The notes beneath the pieces were generated by a model, which saw only the letters and a program-made list of their open reading frames with translations, searched no databases and was not told where the DNA came from. A DNA stretch of 64,000 nt from JACDAN01 sp963842235 (GTDB lineage: Bacteria; Actinomycetota; Thermoleophilia; Gaiellales; Gaiellaceae), in NCBI GenBank assembly GCA_963842235.1, contig CAWJFT010000003.1, positions 421,820-485,819 of the forward strand, read 5' to 3'. Position 1 is the first letter of the stretch; every line of letters begins with the position of its first letter. Both the position numbers and the translations under genes were made by a program. Shown piece after piece: positions 9,404 to 18,398 of this stretch.

Positions 9404-10422
9404 GCCGCCGCGTCCGCGTCGCGGTCGTCGCGGGAGGCCGTTCCAGCGAGCACGAGATCTCGGTCGCCTCGGCGCGCTCCGTGATCGAGGCTCTCGACCC
9501 TGATCGCTACGAGGTCGAGACGATCGAGATCGGGCGGGACGGGCGGTGGGCGCTCAACTCGGGGATGAAGGAGCTCGACCGTCCCGTGGCCGAGACGCTC
9601 CCGGTGCCGACCGGCTCACCGCCCGAGACGCTGGGCCGCGTCGACGTCGTCCTCCCGATCCTCCATGGCCCATTCGGCGAGGACGGGACCGTCCAGGGCC
9701 TGCTCGAGCTGGCCGGGGTGCCGTACGTCGGCGCCGGAGTGACCGCGTCGGCGCTCTGCATGGACAAGGACCTCTTCAAGTCCGTCTGCCGTGACAAGGG
9801 GATCCCTGTGACGCGGTCGGTGACGGTCCGGAACAGCGATCGCCCGGAGAATCCGTTCGGCTACCCGGTCTTCGTCAAGCCTGCGCGGCTTGGCTCGTCC
9901 GTGGGGATCACGAAGGTCGAGCGCGAGGAGCAGCTCGAGGACGCCGTGGCGCTCGCGCGGCGCCACGACGACAAGGTGCTCGTCGAGGAGTTCGTCGTCG
10001 GCGTCGAGGTCGAGTGCGGCGTGCTCGGGAACCGCGAGCCGATCGCGTCGATCCCGGGCGAGATCGTCGCTCACGGCTTCGGCGGCGTCGATTGGTACGA
10101 CTACTCCGCCAAGTACGACGAGGGCGGAATGGACTTGATCATTCCGCCGCGAGTCTCGGAGGCTGCGAGCAAGCGCGTGCAGGAGCTCTCGGTCGACGCG
10201 TTCATCGCGGCGGATTGCGAGGGCATGGCCCGTGTGGACTGCTTCGTGACGGCCGACGACGAGGTGCTCGTCAACGAGCTCAACACCATTCCGGGGTTCA
10301 CCGCGACGAGCGTCTACGCGAAGCTCTTCGAGGCTTCGGGCATTCCCTATCCGGAGCTGCTCGACCGCCTGATCGACCTCGCGCTGGAGCGCCATGAGCG
10401 CCGCGGCCGGCTCGAGTACTAG
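9400..10422 (+). CDS. ddl: D-alanine--D-alanine ligase
   Basis: The GTG at 9400 overlaps the pknB stop (GTGA) and gives 340 residues. The N-terminal VVAGGRSSEHEISVASA and the C-terminal VNELNTIPGFT are hallmarks of Ddl; the ATP-grasp fold lies between them, including FVKPARLGSSVGI. The enzyme joins two D-alanines with ATP for the UDP-MurNAc-pentapeptide, supplying the substrate of the transpeptidase encoded upstream. Residue choices that would separate D-Ala-D-Ala from D-Ala-D-Lac ligases were not resolved. The stop shares a CTAG palindrome with the stop of the convergent kinase gene. Confidence 0.94.
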   Translation: MSRRVRVAVVAGGRSSEHEISVASARSVIEALDPDRYEVETIEIGRDGRWALNSGMKELDRPVAETLPVPTGSPPETLGRVDVVLPILHGPFGEDGTVQGLLELAGVPYVGAGVTASALCMDKDLFKSVCRDKGIPVTRSVTVRNSDRPENPFGYPVFVKPARLGSSVGITKVEREEQLEDAVALARRHDDKVLVEEFVVGVEVECGVLGNREPIASIPGEIVAHGFGGVDWYDYSAKYDEGGMDLIIPPRVSEAASKRVQELSVDAFIAADCEGMARVDCFVTADDEVLVNELNTIPGFTATSVYAKLFEASGIPYPELLDRLIDLALERHERRGRLEY

Positions 10423-11882
10423 GCGGCCTTCACTTCGTTCACGTGCGCCAGGGTGTCGAGGTCGGTGATCCAGACCACGAAGTAGCGCGCCTTGGCGTCC
10501 TCCAGGTTGAACGTGGTCTCGCCCTCGACGGCTTGCGAGCCCGACACGGGCTCGAACGGGCCCTGCGGTGAGCTCCCGTCCCGGATCTGGGCGGTGAAGC
10601 CGGGTGTGTCGGTGGTGACGGTGATCGACTTCGGCTCCACTTCCTTGCCGGCGTCGAGGACGAGACCGACCCCCGGCTTGCTGTTCGAAAAGTCGTTGTA
10701 GGTCTCGGTCGTCCAGTAGGTGCCTTGATCGCCGTCGGTCGCGTTCGGCGCCTCGTCGTCGTGCTCGGCGCCATCCCCGGGAGGCGGATCGAACGCGCCG
10801 AGCCCCGAGAGGTGGATCGGCGTATTCGGGGTCGCGCTCGAGCCGTCGCCGTTGTCCCGCAGCGCGAGCGCACCCCAGGCGGCGAGCCCCGCGATCCCGA
10901 GAATGGCGAGCACGGCCAGGATCGGCCACAGGAGACCGATCCTCCTGCGCCGGCGCGGCGGCCGCGCCGGCTTGGCAGGCCGGACCGGCCTGCGCGAGAT
11001 CATCGTCGCCTCCTCCGAGCTTGGATCGAGGTCGGCGAGGCAGGACTCGAGCTCCGAGACGAGCTCGTCCATCGACTGGAAGCGGTCCTCGGGCCGCTTC
11101 GCCATGGCGCGCTCGATCGCCAGCGCGACGCGGGGTGGGCAGTCCGGCCGTCGCTCGAGCACGTCCGGCGGGGGCGCGTTCACATGCTTGAGCGCAACGG
11201 CGACGAAGTTCTCGCCCTGGAAAGGGACGCCGCCGGTCAGCAGCTCGTAGAGGACGACGCCGAGCGAGTACACGTCCGTCAGCGCGTCGACTCGCTGGCC
11301 GCGCGCCTGCTCGGGAGCGATGTACTCGCTCGTGCCGAGCACAGTGCCGGTGATCGTGACGCCGTCGACGTCGACGGAGCGTGCGATACCGAAGTCGGTC
11401 ATCTTCGCCTGCCCGTCGTCGTTCAGCAGGACATTCTGGGGCTTGACGTCGCGATGGATCAGCCCGCGGTCGTGAGCGAACCCGAGTGCGCGCGCCATCT
11501 GGAGGGCAAACACAAGCGCGTCATGGATCGGGAGCGGCCCTTCCCGTTCGATCAGCTGCTTCAGGTTCCGTCCGGCGACGTACTCGAAGACGATGTACTG
11601 CCGTCCCCCGTCCTCGCCGCGGTCGATGACCGTGACGATGTTGGGATGGCTGAGCTGCGCGACGGAGCGCGCCTCCCGCCGGAAGCGCTCGACGTACTCG
11701 TCGTCCTGCGTGAACTGCTCGTGCAGGACCTTGATCGCAACGGTGCGGTCGAGCAGCCGGTCTTGCGCCTTCCAGACGCTCGACATGCCGCCTCGGCCGA
11801 CGAGCTCGAGGAGCTCGTAGCGCCCTGCAATCACCTGTTCGGACATGGGAGGACAGGGTAGTCCGGTCACGGGCTCCTTCAT
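10419..11882 (-). CDS. Receptor Ser/Thr protein kinase with extracellular beta-sandwich-like domain
   Basis: The kinase domain carries VGRGGMSSVW, VAIKVL, HRDVKPQN, DFGIARS and APEQARG. The threonine motif TMISRRP recurs before a basic stretch and one membrane span near residue 325. Outside the cell lie about 140 residues with no PASTA repeat. The pattern of polar residues and the motif DGDQGTYWTTETYNDF resemble F5/8-type (discoidin-like) ligand-binding domains; that assignment is inference. The ATG at 11882 overlaps the stop of the exporter gene (ATGA). An internal ATG at 11846, just before SEQVIAGRYELLE, is equally plausible as the start. No Shine-Dalgarno sequence decides between them. Confidence 0.9.
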   Translation of the reverse strand: MKEPVTGLPCPPMSEQVIAGRYELLELVGRGGMSSVWKAQDRLLDRTVAIKVLHEQFTQDDEYVERFRREARSVAQLSHPNIVTVIDRGEDGGRQYIVFEYVAGRNLKQLIEREGPLPIHDALVFALQMARALGFAHDRGLIHRDVKPQNVLLNDDGQAKMTDFGIARSVDVDGVTITGTVLGTSEYIAPEQARGQRVDALTDVYSLGVVLYELLTGGVPFQGENFVAVALKHVNAPPPDVLERRPDCPPRVALAIERAMAKRPEDRFQSMDELVSELESCLADLDPSSEEATMISRRPVRPAKPARPPRRRRRIGLLWPILAVLAILGIAGLAAWGALALRDNGDGSSATPNTPIHLSGLGAFDPPPGDGAEHDDEAPNATDGDQGTYWTTETYNDFSNSKPGVGLVLDAGKEVEPKSITVTTDTPGFTAQIRDGSSPQGPFEPVSGSQAVEGETTFNLEDAKARYFVVWITDLDTLAHVNEVKAA

Positions 11883-13795
11883 CTGGGAGAAGGCGGGATC
11901 TCGGCGACGAGCTCGCTGGTCAGCCGGTCGAGCATCGCTTTGACGTCGTCGTGTTTCTCCGGCTCCCAGCCTTCTAGGAGCTGCGCGAGCGCCTCGCGCC
12001 GCGCCTCGACGACTCGGGCATACACAGACTCGCCCTCGCCAACGAGATGAGAATCCTCGACGAGGCCGCGTTCGCGGAGCGATGCATGGGCGCCGACGAT
12101 GTGCGGATCCTCCAGGTCGAGGGCTCTTCCTTCGCCGAGCCGAGTGAGCAACCAGAGCTCTCCAGGCTCGAGGTCCACGTCGGCGCGCTTGGCGAGCTGC
12201 TCGTAGGCCCGCCAGCGGTTCTCGCGCTGCGCGAGCGTCGTGACGATCCGCTCCAACTCGGGCAGCGACTCGGCCTCGCGCGGCATCGCGAAGTGCTCGC
12301 CGACCCCCTCCGCCGCGGCGCTCTTTCGCAGCGGCACCTCACGCAGCAGCCAGCTGAGAAGGAAGGCCAGCACCGAGATCGCCGCCGCCGCGGCGAACAC
12401 AGGCCGCAGCGAGGCAGCGAAGGCGCTCACGTAAGCGGAGTGGACGGCGGGTGGCAGGGCCTTGACGATCTCCGGTGCGGCGGCGGCCGGCGGACGGACG
12501 CCGGGCGGAAGCGCTCCCGCGAGGTTCGTCGCGAGCCGGTTCGCGAAGATCGCGCCGAACACCGAGACGCCGATCGATCCGCCCACTTGCCGGGAGAGCG
12601 TCGACCCGGAGGTAGCGACGCCGAGCAGCTCATATGGGACGGCGTTCTGGGCGGCCAGGACGAGCACCTGCATCGTCATCCCGAGCCCGAAGCCGAGGAT
12701 GACCATGTAGGCGGCGGTCTGCCAGATCGGCTGGGACACGCCGATCCCGGAGAGCAGATACATCGCGAGCGACATCAGCGCCGTCCCCGCGATCGGAAAC
12801 GGCCGGTAGCGGCCGAACCGCGTGATCAGCTGGCCGCTGCCGATCGAGGTGACGAGCAGGCCGGCCATCATCGGCGTGAGGAGCAAACCCGACGACGACG
12901 GGCTGTGCCCCTTGACGATCTGCAGGTAGAGCGGCAGGTACGTGACGGCACCGAAGAGCGCGAAGCCGACGATGAAGCCGATCGCACTCGTCACGACGAA
13001 GATCCGGTTCCGGAAGAGCGCCGGCGGCATGATCGGCTCGGCCGCTCGGCGCTCCACCAGCGCGAAGGCGACGAGCAGCAGTGGACCGACGACGATCAGC
13101 GCGATGCTCTCGGGCGAGCTCCAGGCCAGCGTTGTCCCGCCGAGGCTCGTGAAGAGCACGATCGCCGAGAGGCCGCCGGCGAGCAACACCGCGCCGAGGT
13201 AGTCGATTCGGTGCTGGACGTGTGCCGCTCGCGTGCGGAACGTCACTCCGATCACGGCGAGCGCCAGAGCGCCGAGCGGCAGGTTGATGTAGAAGATCCA
13301 CCGCCACGAGAGGTGATCGACGAAGAAGCCGCCGAGCAGCGGCCCGATCACCGTCGCGACGCCGAAGACAGCGCCGAAGAAGCCCTGGTACTTGCCTCGC
13401 TCCCGCGGGGGGATGATGTCGCCGATCACGGCGATCGTCGTGACGATCAACCCGCCGCCCCCGATTCCCTGCAGCGCGCGGAACGCGATCAGCTCGGGCA
13501 TGTCCTGCGCGAGCCCACACAGCGCCGAGCCGATGAGGAAGATCACGATCGCCGTCTGGAGGACGATCTTGCGGCCGTAGAGGTCGCCGAGCTTCCCGTA
13601 CACAGGCCCGACGACCGTCGACGCGAGGAGGTACGCGGTGACGACCCACGAGAGGTGCTCGATCCCGCCGAGCTCGCCGACGATCGTCGGCAGCGCCGTC
13701 GCGACGATCGTCTGGTCGAGCGCCGCGAGCAGCAGGACCAGCATCAGCGCGCCGAAGATCAGCCGCACGCGCGGCGCCTGGTCGGCGGGGGTCAT
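11879..13795 (-). CDS. MFS drug exporter (DHA2/EmrB type) fused to a MarR-like domain
   Basis: This protein has 638 residues. Residues 1-490 form a 14-span major facilitator of the EmrB/QacA group, with the motif-C-like ALDQTIVATALPTIVGEL near the first span and GKLGDLYGRK as motif A. Residues 500-638 are soluble, charged and helical, and read like a winged-helix MarR relative: RWRAYEQLAKRADVDLEPGE, ASLRERGLVED, then a terminal helix. Regulators of such pumps are normally separate genes, so a pump carrying its own sensor-like domain is unusual. It may bind substrate or act as a cytoplasmic lid rather than bind DNA. The gene is coupled to the kinase downstream by an ATGA overlap. Confidence 0.9.
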   Translation of the reverse strand: MTPADQAPRVRLIFGALMLVLLLAALDQTIVATALPTIVGELGGIEHLSWVVTAYLLASTVVGPVYGKLGDLYGRKIVLQTAIVIFLIGSALCGLAQDMPELIAFRALQGIGGGGLIVTTIAVIGDIIPPRERGKYQGFFGAVFGVATVIGPLLGGFFVDHLSWRWIFYINLPLGALALAVIGVTFRTRAAHVQHRIDYLGAVLLAGGLSAIVLFTSLGGTTLAWSSPESIALIVVGPLLLVAFALVERRAAEPIMPPALFRNRIFVVTSAIGFIVGFALFGAVTYLPLYLQIVKGHSPSSSGLLLTPMMAGLLVTSIGSGQLITRFGRYRPFPIAGTALMSLAMYLLSGIGVSQPIWQTAAYMVILGFGLGMTMQVLVLAAQNAVPYELLGVATSGSTLSRQVGGSIGVSVFGAIFANRLATNLAGALPPGVRPPAAAAPEIVKALPPAVHSAYVSAFAASLRPVFAAAAAISVLAFLLSWLLREVPLRKSAAAEGVGEHFAMPREAESLPELERIVTTLAQRENRWRAYEQLAKRADVDLEPGELWLLTRLGEGRALDLEDPHIVGAHASLRERGLVEDSHLVGEGESVYARVVEARREALAQLLEGWEPEKHDDVKAMLDRLTSELVAEIPPSPR

Positions 13796-13804
13796 CCTGG
13801 CGTT

Positions 13805-15127
13805 TTAGCCGGAAAGCGCGGCGTCGAGCGCTTCCTCCCAGACGCCGAGCGCTTCGTCGAGCTCGCGGTCGGAGAGGGTCAGCGGGGTGAGCACGCGGAT
13901 GCAGTTGGAGTAGATCCCGGACTTGAGCAGCAGCAGGCCGCGCTTGGCGGCCTCGTCCGTGACGGCGGAGGCCAGCTCCGGTGCGGGCTCCTTGGTCTCC
14001 GGGTCGGCGACGAGCTCGATCGCCAGCATCGCACCAAGCCCCCGGACGTCGCCGACCTGCGGGAAGCGCTGCTGCCACGCCAGCATCCGCTCGCGCAGCT
14101 GGTCGCCGATCGACGTCGCTCGGGCGCAGAGGTTCTCGTCCGCGATCACATCGAGCACGGCGAGCGCAGCGGCCTGGGCGACCGGGTTGCCGACATAGGT
14201 CCCGCCGATCGCGGAGTCGCCCGGCGCGTCCATGATCTCGGCCTTCCCGAGGACTCCCGACAGGGGAAGCCCCATCGCGATCGACTTCGCGACGGTGATC
14301 AGGTCGGGCTCGATGCCGTAGTGCTCGATGGCGAGCAGCGTTCCCGTCCGCGCGAAGCCCGTCTGCACCTCGTCGACCACCATGACGATCCCATGCTCGT
14401 CGCAGAGGCGGCGGACGCCCTCCATGAACTCCTGGGGCGCGACGAGGAAGCCGCCCTCGCCCTGGACGGGCTCGACCACAATCGCCGCGATCGTCTCGGC
14501 GGCGACCTGGGTGACGAGCGCCCGCTCGAGCGCTGCCAGTGCGTCCTTGGCACTCGGGCCGCGGTACTCGTTCGGGAAGGGGACGCGGTAGACCTCCGGC
14601 GCGAATGGCCCAAGGCCGGCCTTGTAGGGGTGCGTCTTCGACGTCATGGAGAGAGCCAGCAGGGTGCGGCCGTGGAAGCCGCCCTCGAACGCGATCACCG
14701 CGGGGCGCTTCGTGTAGGAGCGCGCGTACTTGATCGCGTTCTCGACCGCCTCGGTTCCGGCGTTGAAGAACGACGCCTTGGCGCCTGAGATCGGCGCGAG
14801 CTCGCAGAGCCGCTCGGCCAGTCGGACGTAGACCTCGTAGGGGACGATCGTGAAGTCCGTGTGGCTGAAGCGCTCGAGCTGCTCCTGCGCCGCCTCGACG
14901 ACGCGGGGATGGGAATGGCCGACGTTGAGACAGCCGACTCCGCCGGTGAAGTCGATGAACGTGTTCCCGTCGACGTCGGTGAGCCGCGCGCCCTCGCCGC
15001 GCTCGATCACAATCGGGAAGGTGAGGGAGAGCGGATCCGCAACCACTCGCTGTTTGCGTTCGATGATCTCGCGGGAGCGGGGGCCGGGAATCTCCGTGCG
15101 GATGTCGATCGTCTTCGTCGTCGCCAT
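13805..15127 (-). CDS. gabT: 4-aminobutyrate aminotransferase (class III, PLP-dependent)
   Basis: The ATG at 15127 gives 440 residues starting MATTKTIDIRTEIPGPRS. Class III transaminase landmarks are FTGGVGCLNVGHSHP, FFNAGTEAVENAIK, the cofactor aspartate in MVVDEVQTGFARTG and the Schiff-base lysine in TVAKSIAMGLPLSG. It moves the amino group of GABA to 2-oxoglutarate, giving succinate semialdehyde. A glutamate decarboxylase 38 kb away in the same window would supply GABA. The in-frame extension upstream to 15454 crosses the divergent pdxH gene and was rejected. Activity on related omega-amino acids cannot be excluded. Confidence 0.93.
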   Translation of the reverse strand: MATTKTIDIRTEIPGPRSREIIERKQRVVADPLSLTFPIVIERGEGARLTDVDGNTFIDFTGGVGCLNVGHSHPRVVEAAQEQLERFSHTDFTIVPYEVYVRLAERLCELAPISGAKASFFNAGTEAVENAIKYARSYTKRPAVIAFEGGFHGRTLLALSMTSKTHPYKAGLGPFAPEVYRVPFPNEYRGPSAKDALAALERALVTQVAAETIAAIVVEPVQGEGGFLVAPQEFMEGVRRLCDEHGIVMVVDEVQTGFARTGTLLAIEHYGIEPDLITVAKSIAMGLPLSGVLGKAEIMDAPGDSAIGGTYVGNPVAQAAALAVLDVIADENLCARATSIGDQLRERMLAWQQRFPQVGDVRGLGAMLAIELVADPETKEPAPELASAVTDEAAKRGLLLLKSGIYSNCIRVLTPLTLSDRELDEALGVWEEALDAALSG

Positions 15128-15165
15128 GGAGCCGACGATAGCGGAGCGACCGGCCCTGTGCATAC

Positions 15166-15182
15166 TGAATACTCCGTATTCA
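15166..15182. promoter_or_regulatory. Perfect palindrome between divergent gabT and pdxH
   Basis: TGAATAC-TCC-GTATTCA is a perfect inverted repeat with 7-bp arms in the 54-bp gap between the two starts. Its last base is the A of the pdxH ATG. It is AT-rich within GC-rich surroundings, as expected for a dimeric repressor site or a promoter element; CATACT at 15161-15166 resembles a -10 box. No regulator gene is adjacent. A role as an operator controlling both genes is inferred. Confidence 0.5.
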
Positions 15183-15796
15183 TGAGCGCCCGCGATCAGC
15201 CTCTGCGGCGGCGCGATCTCGATCCGGATCCGCTGCGTCAGTTCCGGCGTTGGTACGAGGAGGCGGGGCGGGTCGTGGAGTTTCCGGAGACCGTTGCGCT
15301 GGCGACGGCGACCGAGGACGGCCGGCCGTCGGTGCGCATGGTGCTCGCGAAGGGCTTCGACGAGCGGGGCTTCAAGTTCCACACCGGCCACGGGAGCCGG
15401 AAGGCGCGGGAGCTTTCGGCCACCGGGCGCGGCGCGCTCCTCTTCTACTGGCACCCGCTGGGGCGGCAGGTGCGGATCGAAGGGCCGGTCGAGCGCGTTT
15501 CGGACGAGGAGTCGGAGGAGTACTTCCGGACGCGTCCGCGCGGCGGGCAGATCGCGGCGTGGGCATCGGCGCAGAGCGAGGCGATCGGCTCACGGGACGA
15601 GCTCGAGGCGCGCGTCGCGGAGCTTGAGCGCGAGTACGAAGGCCGCGACGTGCCGCTCCCGCCGCACTGGGGCGGCTATCGCCTCGAGCCGGAGGTCTGG
15701 GAGTTCTGGCAGCACCGCGAGAGCCGCCTCCACGATCGGTTCCGTTACGAGCGCCGAGCTGGTCGGGAGTGGACGATCACGCGACTGTCTCCGTGA
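15182..15796 (+). CDS. pdxH: Pyridoxamine 5'-phosphate oxidase
   Basis: This 204-residue protein matches the family length. The N-terminal RRRDLDPDPLRQFRRWYEEA, the FMN-site region VRMVLAKGFDERGFKF and FYWHPLGRQVRIEG, the PRGGQIAAWASAQS segment and the C-terminal WEFWQHRESRLHDR all match PdxH. It oxidises pyridoxamine or pyridoxine phosphate to PLP using FMN and oxygen. It is divergent from the PLP-dependent gabT, so cofactor supply and consumption may be co-regulated through the palindrome in the gap. The ATG overlaps that palindrome, leaving little or no leader. Confidence 0.93.
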   Translation: MSARDQPLRRRDLDPDPLRQFRRWYEEAGRVVEFPETVALATATEDGRPSVRMVLAKGFDERGFKFHTGHGSRKARELSATGRGALLFYWHPLGRQVRIEGPVERVSDEESEEYFRTRPRGGQIAAWASAQSEAIGSRDELEARVAELEREYEGRDVPLPPHWGGYRLEPEVWEFWQHRESRLHDRFRYERRAGREWTITRLSP

Positions 15797-15848
15797 GCCA
15801 CTGGCAGTGCTGGCACCGGCGGTCGGGGCCGCTTCGTACAGTGCTTGC

Positions 15849-16901
15849 GTGATCCTCGCGCACCTCGACCTCGACGCCTTCTTCGCGGCTGTCGAGGAGC
15901 TCGAGGATCCGACGCTGCGGACGAAGCCGCTCGTCGTCGGCGGCGATCCGCACGGGCGCGGCGTCGTGGCGACCGCGAACTATGTCGCGCGGCGGTTCGG
16001 GATTCACTCGGCGATGAGCTGCGCCGAGGCGCTCCGCCGCTGCCCGCAGGCCGTCTTCGTCCGCCCGCGCCACTCGGTCTACTCGACCTACTCAAGAGCG
16101 GTCTGGGACACCGTTCGACAGGTGGTGCCGACCGTCGAGCGCACCGGGCTCGACGAGGGCTATCTGGATCTCGGGGAGGTCGCCGCGGACTTCGGCGAGG
16201 CGCGGCGAGTCGCCGAAGCGGTCCAGACCGCCGTGCGCGGCGCGACCAGCCTGACCTGCTCGCTCGGCGTCTCGACCTGCAAGGTCGTGTCCAAGATCGC
16301 GAGCGACCAACGCAAGCCCGGCGGCCTCGTCGTCGTGCGACCCGGCCGGGAAGCTGCCTTCCTCGAGCCGTTCGACGTGCGTCGCCTCCCCGGCGTGGGC
16401 CCGCGCGCCGAGGCCCGCCTCCGCGCCGCCGGCATCGAGACCATCGGCGCGCTCGCCGCTCTCTCGGACGAGCGCCTGCGCGCGCTCCTTCCCGGCAAGG
16501 TCGGGAGGCTCCTCCGCGCCCGGGCCCGCGGAATCGATCCCCGCGGCCTCGAGCTCCAGGTCCAGCGCGTGTCCATCAGCCAGGAGGAGACGTTCGCCCG
16601 GGACATCTCGGACGTCGAGCAGCTTCGCGTTGAGCTCCGCCGAATGGCCGACGCTCTGGCCGGACACCTCCAGCAGAAGCACGAGACGGCCAGGACCGTG
16701 ACGACCAAGGTGCGCTATCCGGACTTCGCAATCAGGAGCCGCTCGACGACGCTTCCGGTCGGCATCGACGACGCCGACCGGATCTGGGAGCTCGCCTGCT
16801 CGCTGCTGGACCGGGCGCTCGCCGACCGGCCAGGTGCCCTGAGGCTCATCGGCGTCGGCCTCTCGGGCTTCGAGCCCCATCGCCAGCTCTCGCTGGTCTA
16901 G
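15849..16901 (+). CDS. dinB: DNA polymerase IV (Y-family translesion polymerase)
   Basis: The GTG at 15849 gives 350 residues starting with the catalytic ILAHLDLDAFFAAVEEL. The second acidic site is ERTGLDEGYLDL, a variant of the usual SIDE motif. A helix-hairpin-helix RLPGVGPRAEARL and the little-finger entry VQRVSISQEETF follow. It copies past damaged template bases at low fidelity. The C-terminus ends in FEPHRQLSLV, without an obvious beta-clamp motif. No LexA box was recognised upstream. Confidence 0.93.
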   Translation: MILAHLDLDAFFAAVEELEDPTLRTKPLVVGGDPHGRGVVATANYVARRFGIHSAMSCAEALRRCPQAVFVRPRHSVYSTYSRAVWDTVRQVVPTVERTGLDEGYLDLGEVAADFGEARRVAEAVQTAVRGATSLTCSLGVSTCKVVSKIASDQRKPGGLVVVRPGREAAFLEPFDVRRLPGVGPRAEARLRAAGIETIGALAALSDERLRALLPGKVGRLLRARARGIDPRGLELQVQRVSISQEETFARDISDVEQLRVELRRMADALAGHLQQKHETARTVTTKVRYPDFAIRSRSTTLPVGIDDADRIWELACSLLDRALADRPGALRLIGVGLSGFEPHRQLSLV

Positions 16902-16910
16902 CGTGAACTT

Positions 16911-18391
16911 GTGCGCTCTTTGCTGCTTCGATCGCTGAGCGTCGCCGGCGTCGTGGTCCTCCTTGCCCTCGCCGGCTGGGTCGGCAAGGCCTGGTGGGAC
17001 AGCCGGCTCCCGAGCTCGTACTCGGCGATGGAGTTCGGCTCGGTCGACTTCGGCGGAGGGCCGGCGCACGACCACGGCGGCCACGGAGGAGTGAGCGTCG
17101 AGCAGCTGACGGCGCCGCGGGCCGGCAAGCCGGACTACCGGATCACGCTGGTGGCCCGAAAGGCGGAGGTGGAGCTCGCCCAGGGCCGGACGATCGAAGC
17201 CTGGACGTTCAACGGACAGGTGCCTGGCCCGGAGATCCGCGTTCACCAGGGCGACCTGGTCGAAGCCACCCTGATCAACGAGGACATCGACGACGGCGTG
17301 ACGATCCATTGGCACGGCGTGGACGTCCCGAACGCGGAGGACGGCGTCGCTGGCGTGACCCAGGACGCCGTGATGCCGGGCGAGCGCTACACGTACCGCT
17401 TCCGCGCCGAACAGCGCGGGACGTTCTGGTACCACTCGCACCAGGTCTCGTCGAGACAGGTCCGGCGCGGCCTCTACGGGGCGTTCGTGATCGAGCCGAG
17501 ACAGCAACCGCGCCGTCGGACGCTCGACCTGACGGTCATCGCGCACGACTTCTCGGGCGGAACGGCTCTCGGGTCGCGCATCGGCGCCGCAACGACGGCT
17601 CGTTGCCCCAGGCACGCCGGTCCGGCTCCGGCTCGTCAACTCCAACAGCTTCGAAGAACGGTTCCATCTCGTAGGCACGCCGTTCCGCGTAGCCGCGATC
17701 GACGGCACCGATCTGAACGGCCCTACACCAATCGAGGACAAGACACTGCTGCTTGGCGGCGGGGCGAGGTACGACGTGACGTTCGTCATGCCGCAATTCT
17801 CGGTCGGGCTCGTCCTGGAGGGCACCACGACGGCGCTCCAGCTCATTAGCGACCCCGATGACCCTCAGCTTCACGTCGAGGAACCGGAAGGCGGCGACTT
17901 CGATCCCGCAGGCTACGGCCGAGCCGAAAGCCACGCCCCTCGGTGCCACCACCCACTTCGACCGCAGCTTCGTCCTGAAGATCGGGCAGAAGATCGGATT
18001 CATCAACGGCCGCCCCGGCTACCACTGGTCGGTCAACGGGAAGCTCTTCCCGGAGACGCCGATGTACATGGTCAGCCGAGGCGACCTGGTCAAGTTCAAA
18101 ATCGTCAACGACACCGGCAGCGTCCACCCGATGCACCTCCACGGCCACCACGCCCTCGTCCTGAGCCGCGACGGCAAGCCGACCCGCGGAAGCCCCTGGT
18201 GGGTCGACACGCTCAACGTCCTCGGCCACGAGGAATACGAGGTGGCTTTCCGCGCCGACAATCCCGGCATCTGGATGGACCACTGCCACAACCTCCAGCA
18301 TGCGAGGGACGGCCTGACGATGCACGTCGCGTATGAAGGCGTGACGACACCCTTCCGTCTCGGGGACGGCCCGGACAACCACCCGGAGTAG
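16911..18391 (+). CDS. Laccase-like multicopper oxidase, broken by two frameshifts
   Basis: The GTG at 16911 opens a frame with an N-terminal membrane or signal segment. The first cupredoxin domain carries IHWHGVDVPN and WYHSHQVSS. The frame then shifts near 17565-17600 into one encoding RLVAPGTPVRLRLVNSN and the middle domain. It shifts again at the GGCC of 17917-17920 into a third frame carrying HPMHLHGHHALVL and the type 1/3 copper motif WMDHCHNLQHARDGL. All four copper-ligand clusters survive, giving about 490 residues when repaired. It would oxidise phenols or metal ions with reduction of oxygen to water. Two errors in one conserved gene suggest sequence error, but a recent pseudogene cannot be excluded. 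Confidence 0.85.
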
Positions 18392-18398
18392 AACTCGA

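Noticed and set aside
12047..14788. Plus-strand open frame of 913 codons
   Set aside because: Antisense to the MFS exporter and gabT; Arg/Asp/Glu-rich composition without any domain.
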